The notes below the pieces were generated by a model. It was given only the letters and a program-made list of their open reading frames with translations, was not told the origin of the DNA and did not search any database. Shown one piece after another: positions 9,040 to 18,161 of a stretch of 64,000 nt of DNA (position 1 is its first letter; every line of letters starts with the position of its first letter). The stretch spans positions 1,860,001-1,924,000 of the forward strand of contig CP095846.1 of assembly GCA_023100825.1 (NCBI GenBank). Direction: 5' to 3'. Position numbers and translations under genes: made by a program. This DNA comes from Nocardioidaceae bacterium SCSIO 66511. GTDB taxonomy: Bacteria > Actinomycetota > Actinomycetes > Propionibacteriales > Nocardioidaceae.

Positions 9040-9408
9040 ATGACCACCGCCGACCTGCACCTCTCCCGGCCCGCGCCCGTCACCACCGCCCGCCGAGCGG
9101 CTGGCCGCGGAGTCGAGGGGCCGCTGCGACTCACCCGTCGTGGGCGGGTCGTCGTCGTTGTGACCGCATTGCTGGTCGTGCTCGGTGGGCTCGTCGCGTT
9201 CGGTCCGTCGGTCGTCGCCACGAAGGACGCCGCGCCGGAGCCGGTGACCGTCACGGTGCATCCGGGCGAGACCTTATGGGAGATCGCCGGGCGGGTTAAC
9301 CCCGACGGCGACGTCAGATCCACCGTCGACGACCTCAGCGAGCTCAACGGCATCACCGATGCCGGCGCTCTGCGCATGGGCACCGAGCTCAAGGTTCCGC
9401 GTTACTGA
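9040..9408 (+). CDS. SOS-induced LysM membrane protein, candidate cell-division inhibitor
   Basis: The protein has 122 residues. The ATG at 9040 is preceded by GGAGG. A short basic N-terminus is followed by one membrane helix (VVVVVTALLVVLGGLVAFG, about residues 42-60). A single extracellular LysM domain follows at the C-terminus (VTVHPGETLWEIAGR ending LKVPRY). Size, topology, the SOS box and the position near lexA match the YneA / Rv2719c / DivS type of damage-induced division suppressors of Gram-positive bacteria. By that analogy it delays septation until DNA is repaired. The function is inferred from architecture and context. Confidence 0.82.
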   Translation: MTTADLHLSRPAPVTTARRAAGRGVEGPLRLTRRGRVVVVVTALLVVLGGLVAFGPSVVATKDAAPEPVTVTVHPGETLWEIAGRVNPDGDVRSTVDDLSELNGITDAGALRMGTELKVPRY

Positions 9409-9447
9409 TCCGTCGGCCGCGCCGTTGCGGTCTGCGCAGCGGGGCCA

Positions 9448-9499
9448 GTTTGTGGGTGAGCCGGTGCGCAACCCCGCGGCGCACCGGCTCACACACAAC
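9448..9499. terminator. hairpin downstream of the LysM gene
   Basis: Arms at 9448-9469 and 9479-9499 pair almost completely around a 9-nt loop; the core GAGCCGGTGCGC / GCGCACCGGCTC is perfect. It begins 40 bases after the LysM stop. No T-run follows directly, as is common for high-GC terminators. Confidence 0.65.
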
Positions 9500-9688
9500 C
9501 CTGGGACACGCCCCCGAAGTGTCCCCACAGAAGGAGACGCGTTGGCGGGCCGATTGGTTTCATCCGGATGCAGATCTTTTTTCGTGAGTCCCGACCGGGG
9601 CGGATCCGACGAGTGTGCCGACGGTACGTGGCCGGGCGATGGACACCGACCGAAATTGACGCGACCTGCTTGTACGCGCGTCGTAGAT

Positions 9689-9704
9689 TACCCCTATGGG
9701 GGTA
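9689..9704 (+). promoter_or_regulatory. CsoR-like palindrome over the PAP2 start codon
   Basis: TACCCCTATGGGGGTA is a near-perfect 16-bp palindrome of the TA-C4-N-G4-TA type bound by CsoR-family copper repressors in actinobacteria. The ATG of the PAP2 gene lies inside it. TAGATT at 9684-9689 could be a -10 box, which would put transcription start at or next to the ATG. No csoR gene is visible in the window. Confidence 0.45.
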
Positions 9705-10532
9705 TTACTAAACGAATATCGGACTCCGGATCCGACAGGTCATCGGCCTTTTGCTCACCTCGCGTGGTGGCGCCGCCTCGCACTCGAGGTAGGCATCGTC
9801 GCGAGCCTGTGGATCGCCTACAACCTCGGACGCCTGCTCGCCTCTCATCACACGAGCTCAGCCTTCGACAACTCGAACCTGATCTGGCGGTTCGAACGCG
9901 CGCTGCCGCTGCCCAGTGAGGAGTGGGTGCAGAGCGCGCTGCTCGCGGCGTGGCCGCACGGCGTCGAAATCGCGAACATCTACTACATATCCGTGCACTT
10001 CCCGGCGATGCTCGCATTCCTCATCTACACGTTCATCCGCTTCCCGGCGGCGTACCTGTGGGCTCGACGAAGCTTCGTCCTGGTGACGGCGGCAGCACTC
10101 ATCGGACATCTGACGTTCCCGCTGGCACCGCCGCGGATGCGACCCGATCTCGGTTTCGTCGACACCGGACACCTGTTCGGCATCACCCCGTACAGCGAGG
10201 TGACGACCGACAGCGTCGCGAACCAGTTCGCCGCGATGCCGAGTCTCCACGTCGGGTGGGCGGTTCTCATCGCCGTCGTGATGATCTCCGTCGGCCGCAC
10301 CCGATGGCGATGGCTCTGGGCGCTGCACCCGATCATCACGATCGTCGTCGTCACCGTGACCGCGAACCACTACTGGTTCGACGGGCTCGTTGCGATCGCG
10401 CTACTGATCCCGTCGATGATGATCGCGCGTCGCGGCATCGTCGACCCGCCCCCATGGCCCTGGAAGCCGCGAGTACGCGCGACGCCGGCGACAAGCGGGG
10501 CAACGGAGCGTACACCGGAGACCACGCGCTGA
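9696..10532 (+). CDS. PAP2/Aur1-like membrane phosphatase family protein
   Basis: This 278-residue polytopic membrane protein has about six hydrophobic segments. The conserved phosphatase motifs are PSLHVGWA near residue 188 and HYWFDGL near residue 222, the pattern of the PAP2 superfamily branch that includes inositol-phosphorylceramide synthase. Members remove or transfer phosphate on lipid substrates at the outer face of the membrane. The start ATG sits inside a CsoR-like palindrome with no ribosome site upstream, which suggests a leaderless message. The substrate is not predictable. Confidence 0.85.
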   Translation: MGVLLNEYRTPDPTGHRPFAHLAWWRRLALEVGIVASLWIAYNLGRLLASHHTSSAFDNSNLIWRFERALPLPSEEWVQSALLAAWPHGVEIANIYYISVHFPAMLAFLIYTFIRFPAAYLWARRSFVLVTAAALIGHLTFPLAPPRMRPDLGFVDTGHLFGITPYSEVTTDSVANQFAAMPSLHVGWAVLIAVVMISVGRTRWRWLWALHPIITIVVVTVTANHYWFDGLVAIALLIPSMMIARRGIVDPPPWPWKPRVRATPATSGATERTPETTR

Positions 10533-10548
10533 GGCTGTCGGGGAACGA

Positions 10549-11034
10549 CTACTCGACGCCGAGGTCGATGCGTACGGTCACGGGCACCGATCCGTGGATC
10601 GCCGCGGAGACGTCGACGAGTTTGGCGTCGGCGCGCCGGGCAAGACTCGGGTTCGCCTCGAGGATGGCGCGGACCCGAGCAGGTACGTCGTCGTCGGGCA
10701 GCACCTCGGCAGTGCCCGCGCGCCAGCACCCGGCGACCTTGACCCAGACACTCGGATCGGCCTGCAGGTTGCGTACGTAGTCGGCCTGCAGGCCGCGTTC
10801 GGCGATGACCCAGAAGGTGTCGTCGACCAAGCCGTTCCCGACCGGGGTGCGGTGCGGACGACCCGAACGCCGACCAGACGTCTCGAGCAGCGCGAGTGCG
10901 TCGGGGGCAAGACCGCGGTCGATGAGGCGCCGCATCGCGACGTTCACGCCGTACTTCTCCACGGCGAGGTACGCGCGCCGTGCGGCGCGTAGCGCGGTCG
11001 CGGGTACGTCGTTCAACACCTCAGTGCCCTGCAC
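10549..11034 (-). CDS. deazaflavin-dependent oxidoreductase, nitroreductase (DDN) family
   Basis: The protein has 161 residues from a GTG start. The family signature LLETSGRRSGRPHRTPVGN lies near residue 48, and VAGCWRAGTAEVL follows. This is the split-barrel family of Ddn-like proteins that use the deazaflavin F420 and are widespread in actinobacteria. A role in quinone or xenobiotic reduction is typical. It is convergent with the PAP2 gene, with only 16 bases between the stops. Confidence 0.88.
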   Translation of the reverse strand: MQGTEVLNDVPATALRAARRAYLAVEKYGVNVAMRRLIDRGLAPDALALLETSGRRSGRPHRTPVGNGLVDDTFWVIAERGLQADYVRNLQADPSVWVKVAGCWRAGTAEVLPDDDVPARVRAILEANPSLARRADAKLVDVSAAIHGSVPVTVRIDLGVE

Positions 11035-11161
11035 TAGTCATGGTCGTAAGAAGCCCCATCGTCGCAGAAGGACGCAGGGTCACAAAAGGACACGATCCGC
11101 GCGCATGAACACCGCGTGAACGGGGCAGGCTGGCAATCTCACCTGCGTAATCGGAGGCACC

Positions 11162-12670
11162 ATGCTCGACGGGCTCGATCTCAGCGTCATCATCATCTAC
11201 CTGATCGGATCGGCCGGCATCGGTCTGTGGCTCAGCGGCAGGCAGGCCAGCGTCAAGGGCTACTTCCTCGGTAACCGGGAGCTGCCGTGGTGGGCGGTGA
11301 CTCTCTCGGTCGTCGCGACCGAGACCAGCGCTCTGACCGTCATCAGCACCCCCGCCATCGCGTACCTGGGTGACCTGTCCTTCCTGCAGCTCGCGATCGG
11401 CTATCTCCTCGGGCGGATCGTCGTTGCCTTCGTACTGCTGCCGAAGTACTACGCCGGCGACATGATCACCGCGTACGCCTATCTCGGTAAGCGGTTCGGC
11501 GGCGCGATGCAGGGCACCGCCTCGGTGACCTTCCTGCTCACCCGGCTGCTCGCCGACGGTGTGCGCATGTACGCCGCAGCGATCCCGCTGAAGTTCATCC
11601 TGGACGGCCTTGGCGCTGACATCTCGTACTTCTGGATCATCACCATCCTTTCGCTGGTCACCGTTGCGTACACCTACATCGGCGGTATCCGGGCAGTTGT
11701 CTGGGTCGATGTGTTCCAGATGGGTGTGTACCTGGTCGGCGGCGCGATCGCGTTGTTCGTGCTGTTCGACAAGACCGGCGGCTTCTGGTCGGACGCGGTC
11801 GACGCCGGCAAGACCCAGATGTTCGACTTCAGCTCCGACATCGTGACAGCGCCGTACGCCTTCGTGACCGCGATCCTCGGCGGTGCTCTGCTGTCGATGG
11901 CATCGCACGGTGTCGACCAGATCGTCGTACAGCGGCTCCTCGCGTGTCGTACGCGTAAGGATGCGCAGCTTGCCGTGATCGCCAGCGGCGTGATCGTGTT
12001 CCTACAGTTCGGGTTGTTCCTGCTGGTCGGCCTCGCGCTCTGGTCGTACTACGACGGAAAGGCGCTCGCGGACATGGGGCAGGTCGAATCCGGTGACGAG
12101 CTGTTCCCGACGTTCATCGTCGAGGATCTGCCGTCGGGCGTTGCCGGACTGTTGCTCGCGGGAATCCTCGCCGCCGCGATGAGCACCTTGTCGTCGTCGC
12201 TCAACGCGTTGTCGTCCTCGACGATGACCGACCTCATCGACCGCTTCCGGTCGACCCCGATGGACGACGCGAAGGCGCTCAGTGCCAGCCGGATCACCAC
12301 GCTGGTGTGGGGCTTCGTGTTCATCCTGTTCGGGAACCTGTTCGTCGGCCAAGACACCCCGGTGCTGGAGCTCGGCCTCTCGGTCGCGAGCATCACGTAC
12401 GGCGGACTGCTCGGTGCGTTCTTCCTCGGCATCTTCGTACGCCGGGCGCGGCAGCTCGACGTGATGATTGCGTTCGCCGTCGCGGTGGCCGCGATGTCGG
12501 CACTGTTCATCTACCAGCAGTGGGTGATCGACGACGGCGAGATCGTGGTCGGGTTCACCTGGTTCACCGCGATCGGCGTGGTCATCACGATGGTCATCGG
12601 CACGGCGCTGTCGATGCTCCACCCGGCAGACGCCGACCGCGCGGGGGCGGATGCCTCGGACCGAACCTGA
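11162..12670 (+). CDS. sodium:solute symporter family protein
   Basis: This is a transporter of the SSS family, 502 residues with about thirteen membrane helices. It starts on an ATG behind GGAGG. The region GNRELPWWAVTLSVVATETSALTVI (residues 36-60) is the characteristic first-helix pair, including the conserved sodium-site stretch. ILAAAMSTLSSSLNALSSS near residue 345 supplies the helix 8 sodium ligands. The substrate could be a sugar, carboxylate or amino acid; the family does not tell. It stands alone, convergent with a phosphodiesterase gene across a shared hairpin. Confidence 0.92.
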   Translation: MLDGLDLSVIIIYLIGSAGIGLWLSGRQASVKGYFLGNRELPWWAVTLSVVATETSALTVISTPAIAYLGDLSFLQLAIGYLLGRIVVAFVLLPKYYAGDMITAYAYLGKRFGGAMQGTASVTFLLTRLLADGVRMYAAAIPLKFILDGLGADISYFWIITILSLVTVAYTYIGGIRAVVWVDVFQMGVYLVGGAIALFVLFDKTGGFWSDAVDAGKTQMFDFSSDIVTAPYAFVTAILGGALLSMASHGVDQIVVQRLLACRTRKDAQLAVIASGVIVFLQFGLFLLVGLALWSYYDGKALADMGQVESGDELFPTFIVEDLPSGVAGLLLAGILAAAMSTLSSSLNALSSSTMTDLIDRFRSTPMDDAKALSASRITTLVWGFVFILFGNLFVGQDTPVLELGLSVASITYGGLLGAFFLGIFVRRARQLDVMIAFAVAVAAMSALFIYQQWVIDDGEIVVGFTWFTAIGVVITMVIGTALSMLHPADADRAGADASDRT

Positions 12671-12694
12671 CCGTCGTCGGGCGACGACGGTCAG
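12667..12694. terminator. bidirectional terminator between convergent genes
   Basis: A perfect 12-bp stem (12667-12678 and 12683-12694) with a 4-nt loop overlaps the stop codons of both convergent genes (12670 and 12691). Its symmetry would serve both strands. Confidence 0.75.
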
Positions 12695-13941
12695 AGGCGT
12701 GACCGGCCGTCGTACCCGCCCCTTGGGCTCCCGAGGCCGAACACCTCTCCGATCGTCGGCGCGACGTCGATCGTGCGCGCCCGCGCGGTCGACGTACCCC
12801 GACGTACGAGCGGCGAACCTCCGGCGAGGAAGAACGGGATCGGCGCAGTCGCGGGATGCCCGTGGTTGCCGGGGATCGGGTTCGAGATCGGATCCGGATC
12901 GCTGAAGCGCCAGCCCGAGCGGCAGTACGCGACCAGGTCGCCGCCGCGCGAGCCCAGGCGCAACGACCGAGGGTCGTGCAGCGACAGGACGCCGTCGACC
13001 TCGCGGGCGATGTTTCGCATTCTCCGTACGGCCTTGTCACGCTGACGTTTCGGCCCGGTCCAGGTCAGCAGATCGGCGCCGCCGTTATCGGCGAAAGCGA
13101 CATTGCCTGCGAGCAGCGAGTCGTCCTTGAAAGCATCCGCGAGGGAGACGAAGGCGAACGGATCCGACCAGTCCATGCTGTGGTCGGCCAGCACCACGAG
13201 GACGCTGTGCCGCCATCGCCCCGTGTCCTTCAGGAAGTCGACGAACTCGCCGATCAGCCGGTCGGTGTTCGCGAGCGCGAGTCGACGCAGCAGCTTGATG
13301 CTCCCACCCGTCAGATCGGCATGGCCGAAGCGGTCGATGTCACCGAAGTTCGCGAAAACGAAGTGCGGGTCGGCGTCACGCACCATCGCCTCGAGCGCCG
13401 CCTGGGTGAACCCGTCGAGCGCGTGCTCGGTGATCGGCAGCAGCGGCTCGGGCTCCCAGCGGTACGTGGCGCGTTCGCCGAAGAGGGTGTAGAGGTACTT
13501 CTTGCTCAGCACGCTGCCGGTCGTGAATCCCTTACGACGCAGGCGTTGCAGGATCGTCGGATACTCCAAGTCGCTCGGACGGTCGAGGTCGCGTACCTCA
13601 CCGTCGGCAGGGTCGTACGCCGAGTTCGCGGGCACTCCGGTGCGGTCCGGGCGTACGCCCGTCATCATCATCGCGTGGTTCGGCAGCGTCTCCATGATCG
13701 GCACCGACCGCGCCTGCGGGTACGAAAGGCCTTCGCGCCGCAGCGCGGCGAGCCGTGGCGTCAGCGTGCCGCCGAGCTCATCGGGGCGGCAGCCGTCGAT
13801 CACGAGTACGTACGCACGCGCGTCGTCGCGGCGAGTCGCGGCTGCCCACGGAGCACCGGCGGCCCCGGACAACACCACCGACGCCCCGCCCGCAGCGCCC
13901 GCGCGCAGGAACGTCCTTCTGCTCGGCATCGCGTCATTCAT
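12691..13941 (-). CDS. Tat-exported type I phosphodiesterase / nucleotide pyrophosphatase family protein
   Basis: The protein has 416 residues. A twin-arginine signal (SRRTFLRAGAAGGASVVLSG) covers residues 7-35, so it is exported folded. The alkaline-phosphatase-like core has VIDGCRPDELGG as first metal site and METLPNHAMMMTG carrying the nucleophilic Thr. Later metal-binding positions lie in FGDIDRFGH, LADHSMD and GNHGHPATAPI. Enzymes of this fold hydrolyse phosphodiesters. The gene starts 3 bases after the stop of the PhoD gene, so the two form an operon for extracellular phosphate release. Confidence 0.9.
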   Translation of the reverse strand: MNDAMPSRRTFLRAGAAGGASVVLSGAAGAPWAAATRRDDARAYVLVIDGCRPDELGGTLTPRLAALRREGLSYPQARSVPIMETLPNHAMMMTGVRPDRTGVPANSAYDPADGEVRDLDRPSDLEYPTILQRLRRKGFTTGSVLSKKYLYTLFGERATYRWEPEPLLPITEHALDGFTQAALEAMVRDADPHFVFANFGDIDRFGHADLTGGSIKLLRRLALANTDRLIGEFVDFLKDTGRWRHSVLVVLADHSMDWSDPFAFVSLADAFKDDSLLAGNVAFADNGGADLLTWTGPKRQRDKAVRRMRNIAREVDGVLSLHDPRSLRLGSRGGDLVAYCRSGWRFSDPDPISNPIPGNHGHPATAPIPFFLAGGSPLVRRGTSTARARTIDVAPTIGEVFGLGSPRGGYDGRSRL

Positions 13942-13944
13942 GAT

Positions 13945-15615
13945 TCAGTCCTCCACCGGCGCCGACGCCGGGCGTACCTTTTGGCTGCCGGCCTCGACCG
14001 CCCACGACGCTTGATGTTCGACTCCCGTACGCCGATCGGCGCGGTCGCCGATCTTGTACCAATCCATCTGCGTGCGCGCCGCCGTCACAGTCAGCACGGA
14101 GTACCCGTGGTCGTCGAAGTTCAGGTAGCGCACATGCCGGTTCAGCGTCTGCAGCGCCGCCTCGACTGCCAGCGAACCGGTGCGCGGCGGGACTCCGAGT
14201 AGGTCGTCGAGGTTGTTACTCGTCACCGAGCTGCAGACCAGTTCCGTCGCGACTGTGTCGCCGAGTGGGTAGATCGCAGCATTGCGAGGGATGTCGCATG
14301 CCCACGACGAGTGGATGTCGCCGGTGAGGAAGACGGTGTCGGTGATGCCGTGGTCGGCGATGTGGCGGAGCAGACGCTTTCGGTCTGCGGTGTAGCCGTC
14401 CCATTGGTCGACGTTGTACGCGATGCCGTCGATGCGCCGGATCGACGCGTCGCCGACCGTACGCTCCACCGAGCGTCGGACATCAGCGCTCAACGGCGGG
14501 ATCTGCACCGGGGCGATCATCACCGGGTTGCCGATCAGCTTCCACTGGGCGTCGGTCGCGAGACCCTGGCGTAGCCAGTCGAGCTGGCGCTTGCCGGTGA
14601 TCGTACGGTCGGGGTCGCTCACTCCTCCGAAAATCGGGCTCGACGCCTGCTCGTCGCGGTACGAACGCAGATCGAGCATCGACAGCTCGGCGAGTCGGCC
14701 GAATCGCAGCCGTCGGTACAGCCGGACACCGTCTCCGAGGGTCGAGGTGCCACCCATGCGTACGGGCATCCACTCGTCGAACGCCTTGCGTGCTGCGGCC
14801 TTCCGTCGGGCCCAGCGGCCCTCCGTCTGCGGATCGTGGTTCTCGGCGCCGCCCTGCCAGGTGTCGTTGGCGACTTCGTGGTCGTCCCAGGTGACGATGA
14901 ACGGCGCCTTCGCATGCAGCGCGCTCAGGTCGGCGTCGCGCTTGTACTGTGCGTGGCGCCGTCGGTAGTCGGCGAGGTCGACCATCTCATGTGGTGGCTT
15001 GTGCTCACGAACATCTGTGTCGTCTTTGCCGTACCCGTACTCGCCCGGGCCGTACTCGTACACGTAGTCGCCGAGGTGGATGACGGCGTCGAGGTCGTGG
15101 CGGGCAAGGTGACGATAGGCCGCGAAGTACCCGGCCTGCAGGTTGGCGCAGGAGACGACACCGAAACGCAGGCGCCGCGGTGACGCGTTGGTCGCCGGCG
15201 CCGTTCGAGTGCGGCCGATCGGGGAGGGCCGGCCGTCGTAGACGAACCGGAAGTAGTACGTCGTGGCCGGGCGGAGGCCGGTGGCGTCGACCTTGACGGT
15301 GTGGTCACGAGCCGGACCGGTACGCATGCGGCCGCTGCCGGCGATCGAACGGAATCGGCGGTCGGTCGCGATCTCCCAATGCACATTGATGTTCGGGCCG
15401 CGACCGGAGCCAGGTGATGCGGCCGCGGTGGGGGTGACCCGGGTCCACAGTACGACGCTGTGCGGCAGCGGGTCGCCCGAGGCGATGCCATGCCGGAAGT
15501 GCTCGCCGCGGGCGGCGGCTCCCGGTGAGGGAAGGGTGGCCGATACGGCACCGGCCGATACGGCTGCGCCGGTCGACAGGACATGTCGTCGCGAAAGCGT
15601 ACTCACGGGTAGCAT
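13945..15615 (-). CDS. Tat-exported alkaline phosphatase D family protein
   Basis: This is a PhoD-family phosphatase/phosphodiesterase, 556 residues. The Tat signal SRRHVLSTGAAVSAG lies at residues 8-22. The N-terminal beta domain (HGIASGDPLPHSVVLWTRVTP) is followed by the metallophosphoesterase core. The core shows SCANLQAGYF, HLGDYVYEYGPGEYG, TWDDHEVANDTW and FLTGDIHSSWA, which are the usual iron and calcium ligands. It would hydrolyse phosphate esters or teichoic-acid-like polymers outside the cell. It is the first gene of a two-gene operon with the following phosphodiesterase. No PhoB box was identified. Confidence 0.94.
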   Translation of the reverse strand: MLPVSTLSRRHVLSTGAAVSAGAVSATLPSPGAAARGEHFRHGIASGDPLPHSVVLWTRVTPTAAASPGSGRGPNINVHWEIATDRRFRSIAGSGRMRTGPARDHTVKVDATGLRPATTYYFRFVYDGRPSPIGRTRTAPATNASPRRLRFGVVSCANLQAGYFAAYRHLARHDLDAVIHLGDYVYEYGPGEYGYGKDDTDVREHKPPHEMVDLADYRRRHAQYKRDADLSALHAKAPFIVTWDDHEVANDTWQGGAENHDPQTEGRWARRKAAARKAFDEWMPVRMGGTSTLGDGVRLYRRLRFGRLAELSMLDLRSYRDEQASSPIFGGVSDPDRTITGKRQLDWLRQGLATDAQWKLIGNPVMIAPVQIPPLSADVRRSVERTVGDASIRRIDGIAYNVDQWDGYTADRKRLLRHIADHGITDTVFLTGDIHSSWACDIPRNAAIYPLGDTVATELVCSSVTSNNLDDLLGVPPRTGSLAVEAALQTLNRHVRYLNFDDHGYSVLTVTAARTQMDWYKIGDRADRRTGVEHQASWAVEAGSQKVRPASAPVED

Positions 15616-15705
15616 CTAAGCGGCCGCGCGCCGGGTTGTCCACGTACGCGCCGTTCATCCGCCGTTCGGCTGGTCTTGCCGTGCCGCAGACTCGGGTACG
15701 TGAGA

Positions 15706-15733
15706 CCAATCCCAGGTCTGCAGGGTGACGAAC
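15706..15733 (+). promoter_or_regulatory. SigK-type promoter before the molybdopterin oxidoreductase gene
   Basis: CCAATCC at 15706-15712 and CGAAC at 15729-15733 are separated by exactly 16 bases, the same arrangement seen before the fasciclin gene, sigK and (on the minus strand) the FAD-oxidase operon. The -10 element ends 7 bases before the ATG, so the message would be leaderless or nearly so. Confidence 0.82.
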
Positions 15734-15740
15734 CCCGTAT

Positions 15741-17282
15741 ATGGGAATCCTGGTCAAGAAGCACGCAGCCGGCGCCGCAAGCGGGCTGCTTGCCGCACTC
15801 GCGGGCCTCGGCGCGGGCAGCGGGGTTGCTGCGCTGCTCTCTGGCGCCGCGTCGCCGGTGGTGTCCGTCGGCAACGCGTTCATCGACGCCACGCCGGGCG
15901 CACTCAAGGATTGGGCCGTCGAGACGTTCGGAGAGAACGACAAGGTGGTCCTGATCGGGGGAGTGCTAGGTGTCGTGTTGTTGATCGCCGCGGGTGCCGG
16001 GGTGCTCGGCGTCCATCGTCGGCGTCTGGCGCTCGCACTTGCGGCCGTGCTCGGGCTGGTCGCGATCATCGCGGCCGTCACTGACCGTACGCTGCTCGCC
16101 GACTGGTGGGTCGCGCTGATTCCCGGCGTCGTCACCAGCGTCGTTGTCGTCGGTGTGTTCGCCTGGTTGTTGGGGTCGTTGGACGCCGCTCCGGAGCCCG
16201 CGGGGGAGACGGCCGGGATCGCCCGTCGTCGGTTTCTGCTCGGCGCGCTGGTGGCCGGCGCCGTTGCGCTCGGCGGTGGCGCCGTCGCTCGGCTGAACTC
16301 CGGGCTCGAGGCAGCGGCGTCGCGACTGCGCGTGACCATCCCGAAGCCGACCGACCCGGCGCCGCCGATAGCGCGCGGAGTTGTCACCGGGGTCGACGGC
16401 GTATCGCCGTACCTCACGCCGAACGCGGACTTCTACCGCGTCGACACGGCGTTGCAGGTTCCCGACGTACCGGCGGAGAGCTGGCACCTGCGCATTCACG
16501 GCATGGTCGATGAAGAGCTGACGTTGACGTATGCCGAGCTGATCGACCGGCCGCTCATCGAGCGGCGGATCACGCTGACCTGTGTCTCCAACCAGGTGGG
16601 CGGAGACCTGGTCGGTAACGCGACGTGGATCGGCGTCCGACTACGTGACGTGCTCGCCGAGGTCGGCATCGAGCCCGGCGCGGACGCGGTGCTGTCCACC
16701 AGTGCGGATGACATGACGATCGGGACGCCGCTCGAGGCGCTCACCGACGACCGCGATGCCATCCTCGCAGTGGCGATGAACGGCGAACCGCTTCCGCTCG
16801 AGCACGGCTTCCCGGTACGGATGGTGGTCCCGGGTCTCTATGGGTTCGTGTCGGCGACCAAGTGGGTCGTCGACCTGGAAGTGACCAGGTTCGCCGATAT
16901 CAGCGCGTACTGGACGGACCGCGACTGGTCGGAGAAGGCGCCGATCAAGACGGCCTCGCGCATCGACGTGCCTCGTTCGTTCCAGTCGCTGCCGGCAGAC
17001 GACGTACGTATCGCGGGCGTCGCGTGGGCACAGACCCACGGCATCGAGAGGGTCGAGGTGCGAGTCGACGACGGAGAATGGGCCGAGGCCGAGCTGGCAG
17101 CACAGGACAATATCTCGACCTGGCGGCAGTGGCGCTGGCGCTGGACGGACCCGACTCCGGGCACGCACGAGGTGACGGTGCGCGCGACGGACGCGAGTGG
17201 TTACACCCAGACAAGCGAGCGGGCCGAGCCCCGACCCGACGGGTCGACCGGGTGGCACAGCGTGCAGTTCACGGTCGACTGA
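15741..17282 (+). CDS. membrane-anchored molybdopterin-dependent oxidoreductase, sulfite-oxidase type
   Basis: The protein has 513 residues. About four N-terminal membrane helices (residues 10-35, 70-90, 95-115, 125-150) are followed by a Tat-like string [19 protein letters not shown] near residue 160. The catalytic domain then lies outside the membrane. It has the fold of sulfite oxidase, with the molybdenum-ligating Cys in [10 protein letters not shown] near residue 279 and [16 protein letters not shown] near 355. A C-terminal dimerisation domain ([18 protein letters not shown]) completes it. The physiological substrate is unknown; repair of oxidised surface proteins or sulfite oxidation are options. 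It precedes a fasciclin gene under the same kind of promoter. Confidence 0.9.
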   Translation: MGILVKKHAAGAASGLLAALAGLGAGSGVAALLSGAASPVVSVGNAFIDATPGALKDWAVETFGENDKVVLIGGVLGVVLLIAAGAGVLGVHRRRLALALAAVLGLVAIIAAVTDRTLLADWWVALIPGVVTSVVVVGVFAWLLGSLDAAPEPAGETAGIARRRFLLGALVAGAVALGGGAVARLNSGLEAAASRLRVTIPKPTDPAPPIARGVVTGVDGVSPYLTPNADFYRVDTALQVPDVPAESWHLRIHGMVDEELTLTYAELIDRPLIERRITLTCVSNQVGGDLVGNATWIGVRLRDVLAEVGIEPGADAVLSTSADDMTIGTPLEALTDDRDAILAVAMNGEPLPLEHGFPVRMVVPGLYGFVSATKWVVDLEVTRFADISAYWTDRDWSEKAPIKTASRIDVPRSFQSLPADDVRIAGVAWAQTHGIERVEVRVDDGEWAEAELAAQDNISTWRQWRWRWTDPTPGTHEVTVRATDASGYTQTSERAEPRPDGSTGWHSVQFTVD

Positions 17283-17316
17283 AGCGCGGACTCGGACAGA
17301 TTGCCCGCAGATCGAA

Positions 17317-17344
17317 CCAATCCGCACCCGTCTCCGCACCGAAC
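17317..17344 (+). promoter_or_regulatory. SigK-type promoter before the fasciclin gene
   Basis: CCAATCC at 17317-17323, a 16-base spacer, and CGAAC at 17340-17344, 56 bases before the start codon. In mycobacteria the fasciclin genes mpt70/mpt83 are the classic SigK targets, with promoters of the CCATCC / CCGAAT type, which this pattern closely resembles. Confidence 0.85.
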
Positions 17345-17400
17345 CATCCGTATCAAGCACGCGGCACTGTCCGCGTCAGACCACAACGGAAGGACCGATC

Positions 17401-18108
17401 ATGCAGAGCATCCGCAGCAAATCGCTGGCGGTGGCGGCCGTCGCGTCGTTGACGCTTTTCGTCGCGGCGTGTGGTGGCGACGACGACAGCTCCGACTCGT
17501 CGTCGGACTCGTCGTCGAGCTCCGCTGACAACGGGTCCAGCAGCGACTCGAGCGGCGACGACAGCACGAACAGTTCGGACTCGGGCATGGACCCGGCGGC
17601 CGATCTCGTCGGCCCGGGCTGCGCCGGGTACGCGAAGCAGGTGCCGTCCGGCGCCGGCTCGGTCGAAGGCATGTCGGAGGATCCCGTCGCGGTCGCGGCG
17701 AGCAACAACCCGCTGCTGAAGACGCTCACAGCCGCGGTCTCCGGCAAGGTCAACCCGAAGGTCGACCTCGTCGACACGCTCAACGGCGACGAGTTCACGG
17801 TCTTCGCTCCGGTTGACGACGCGTTCAAGCAGATCGATGCGAAGACGATGAAGACCCTGTCGAGCCCGAAGGGCGCCAAGACGCTCACGTCGATACTCAC
17901 GTACCACGTCGTTCCCGGTCAGCTCGCGCCCGACGAGGTCGCAGGTACGCACCCGACTGCCGAGGGCGAGAAGCTGAAGGTGTCAGGCTCCGGCGATGAC
18001 ATCACCGTCGGCGACGATCAGGCGAAGGTCATCTGCGGCGGAGTACACACCGCGAACGCCACGGTCTACTTGGTCGACTCGGTGCTGATGCCGCCGTCGA
18101 TGATGTGA
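17401..18108 (+). CDS. fasciclin-domain lipoprotein, MPT83-like
   Basis: The protein has 235 residues. The signal peptide ends in the lipobox LFVAAC, giving a lipid-anchored protein. A low-complexity Ser/Asp/Gly linker covers roughly residues 27-62. A single fasciclin (FAS1) domain follows, with [25 protein letters not shown] near residue 140 and [10 protein letters not shown] near 175. The family mediates surface adhesion. Mycobacterial relatives MPT70 and MPT83 depend on SigK, and this gene has the same promoter pattern as the local sigK. It starts on the ATG at 17401 behind GGAAGGA and ends at a strong terminator. Confidence 0.94.
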   Translation: MQSIRSKSLAVAAVASLTLFVAACGGDDDSSDSSSDSSSSSADNGSSSDSSGDDSTNSSDSGMDPAADLVGPGCAGYAKQVPSGAGSVEGMSEDPVAVAASNNPLLKTLTAAVSGKVNPKVDLVDTLNGDEFTVFAPVDDAFKQIDAKTMKTLSSPKGAKTLTSILTYHVVPGQLAPDEVAGTHPTAEGEKLKVSGSGDDITVGDDQAKVICGGVHTANATVYLVDSVLMPPSMM

Positions 18109-18126
18109 CGGACCCGAGCAAAGTTT

Positions 18127-18161
18127 CGGAGCGGGCGGTGGCTACGGGGCCGCCCGCTCCG
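18127..18161. terminator. bidirectional terminator
   Basis: A perfect 12-bp stem (18127-18138 and 18150-18161) with an 11-nt loop lies between the convergent fasciclin and DUF1295 genes, 19 bases after the first stop and directly against the second. CTATTTAC follows on the plus strand. Confidence 0.85.

Noticed and set aside
9656-9689. TTGACG / TAGATT as a standard vegetative promoter for the PAP2 gene
   Set aside because: The spacing is 22 bases, too long for a normal promoter; only the -10-like box is kept as a possibility.
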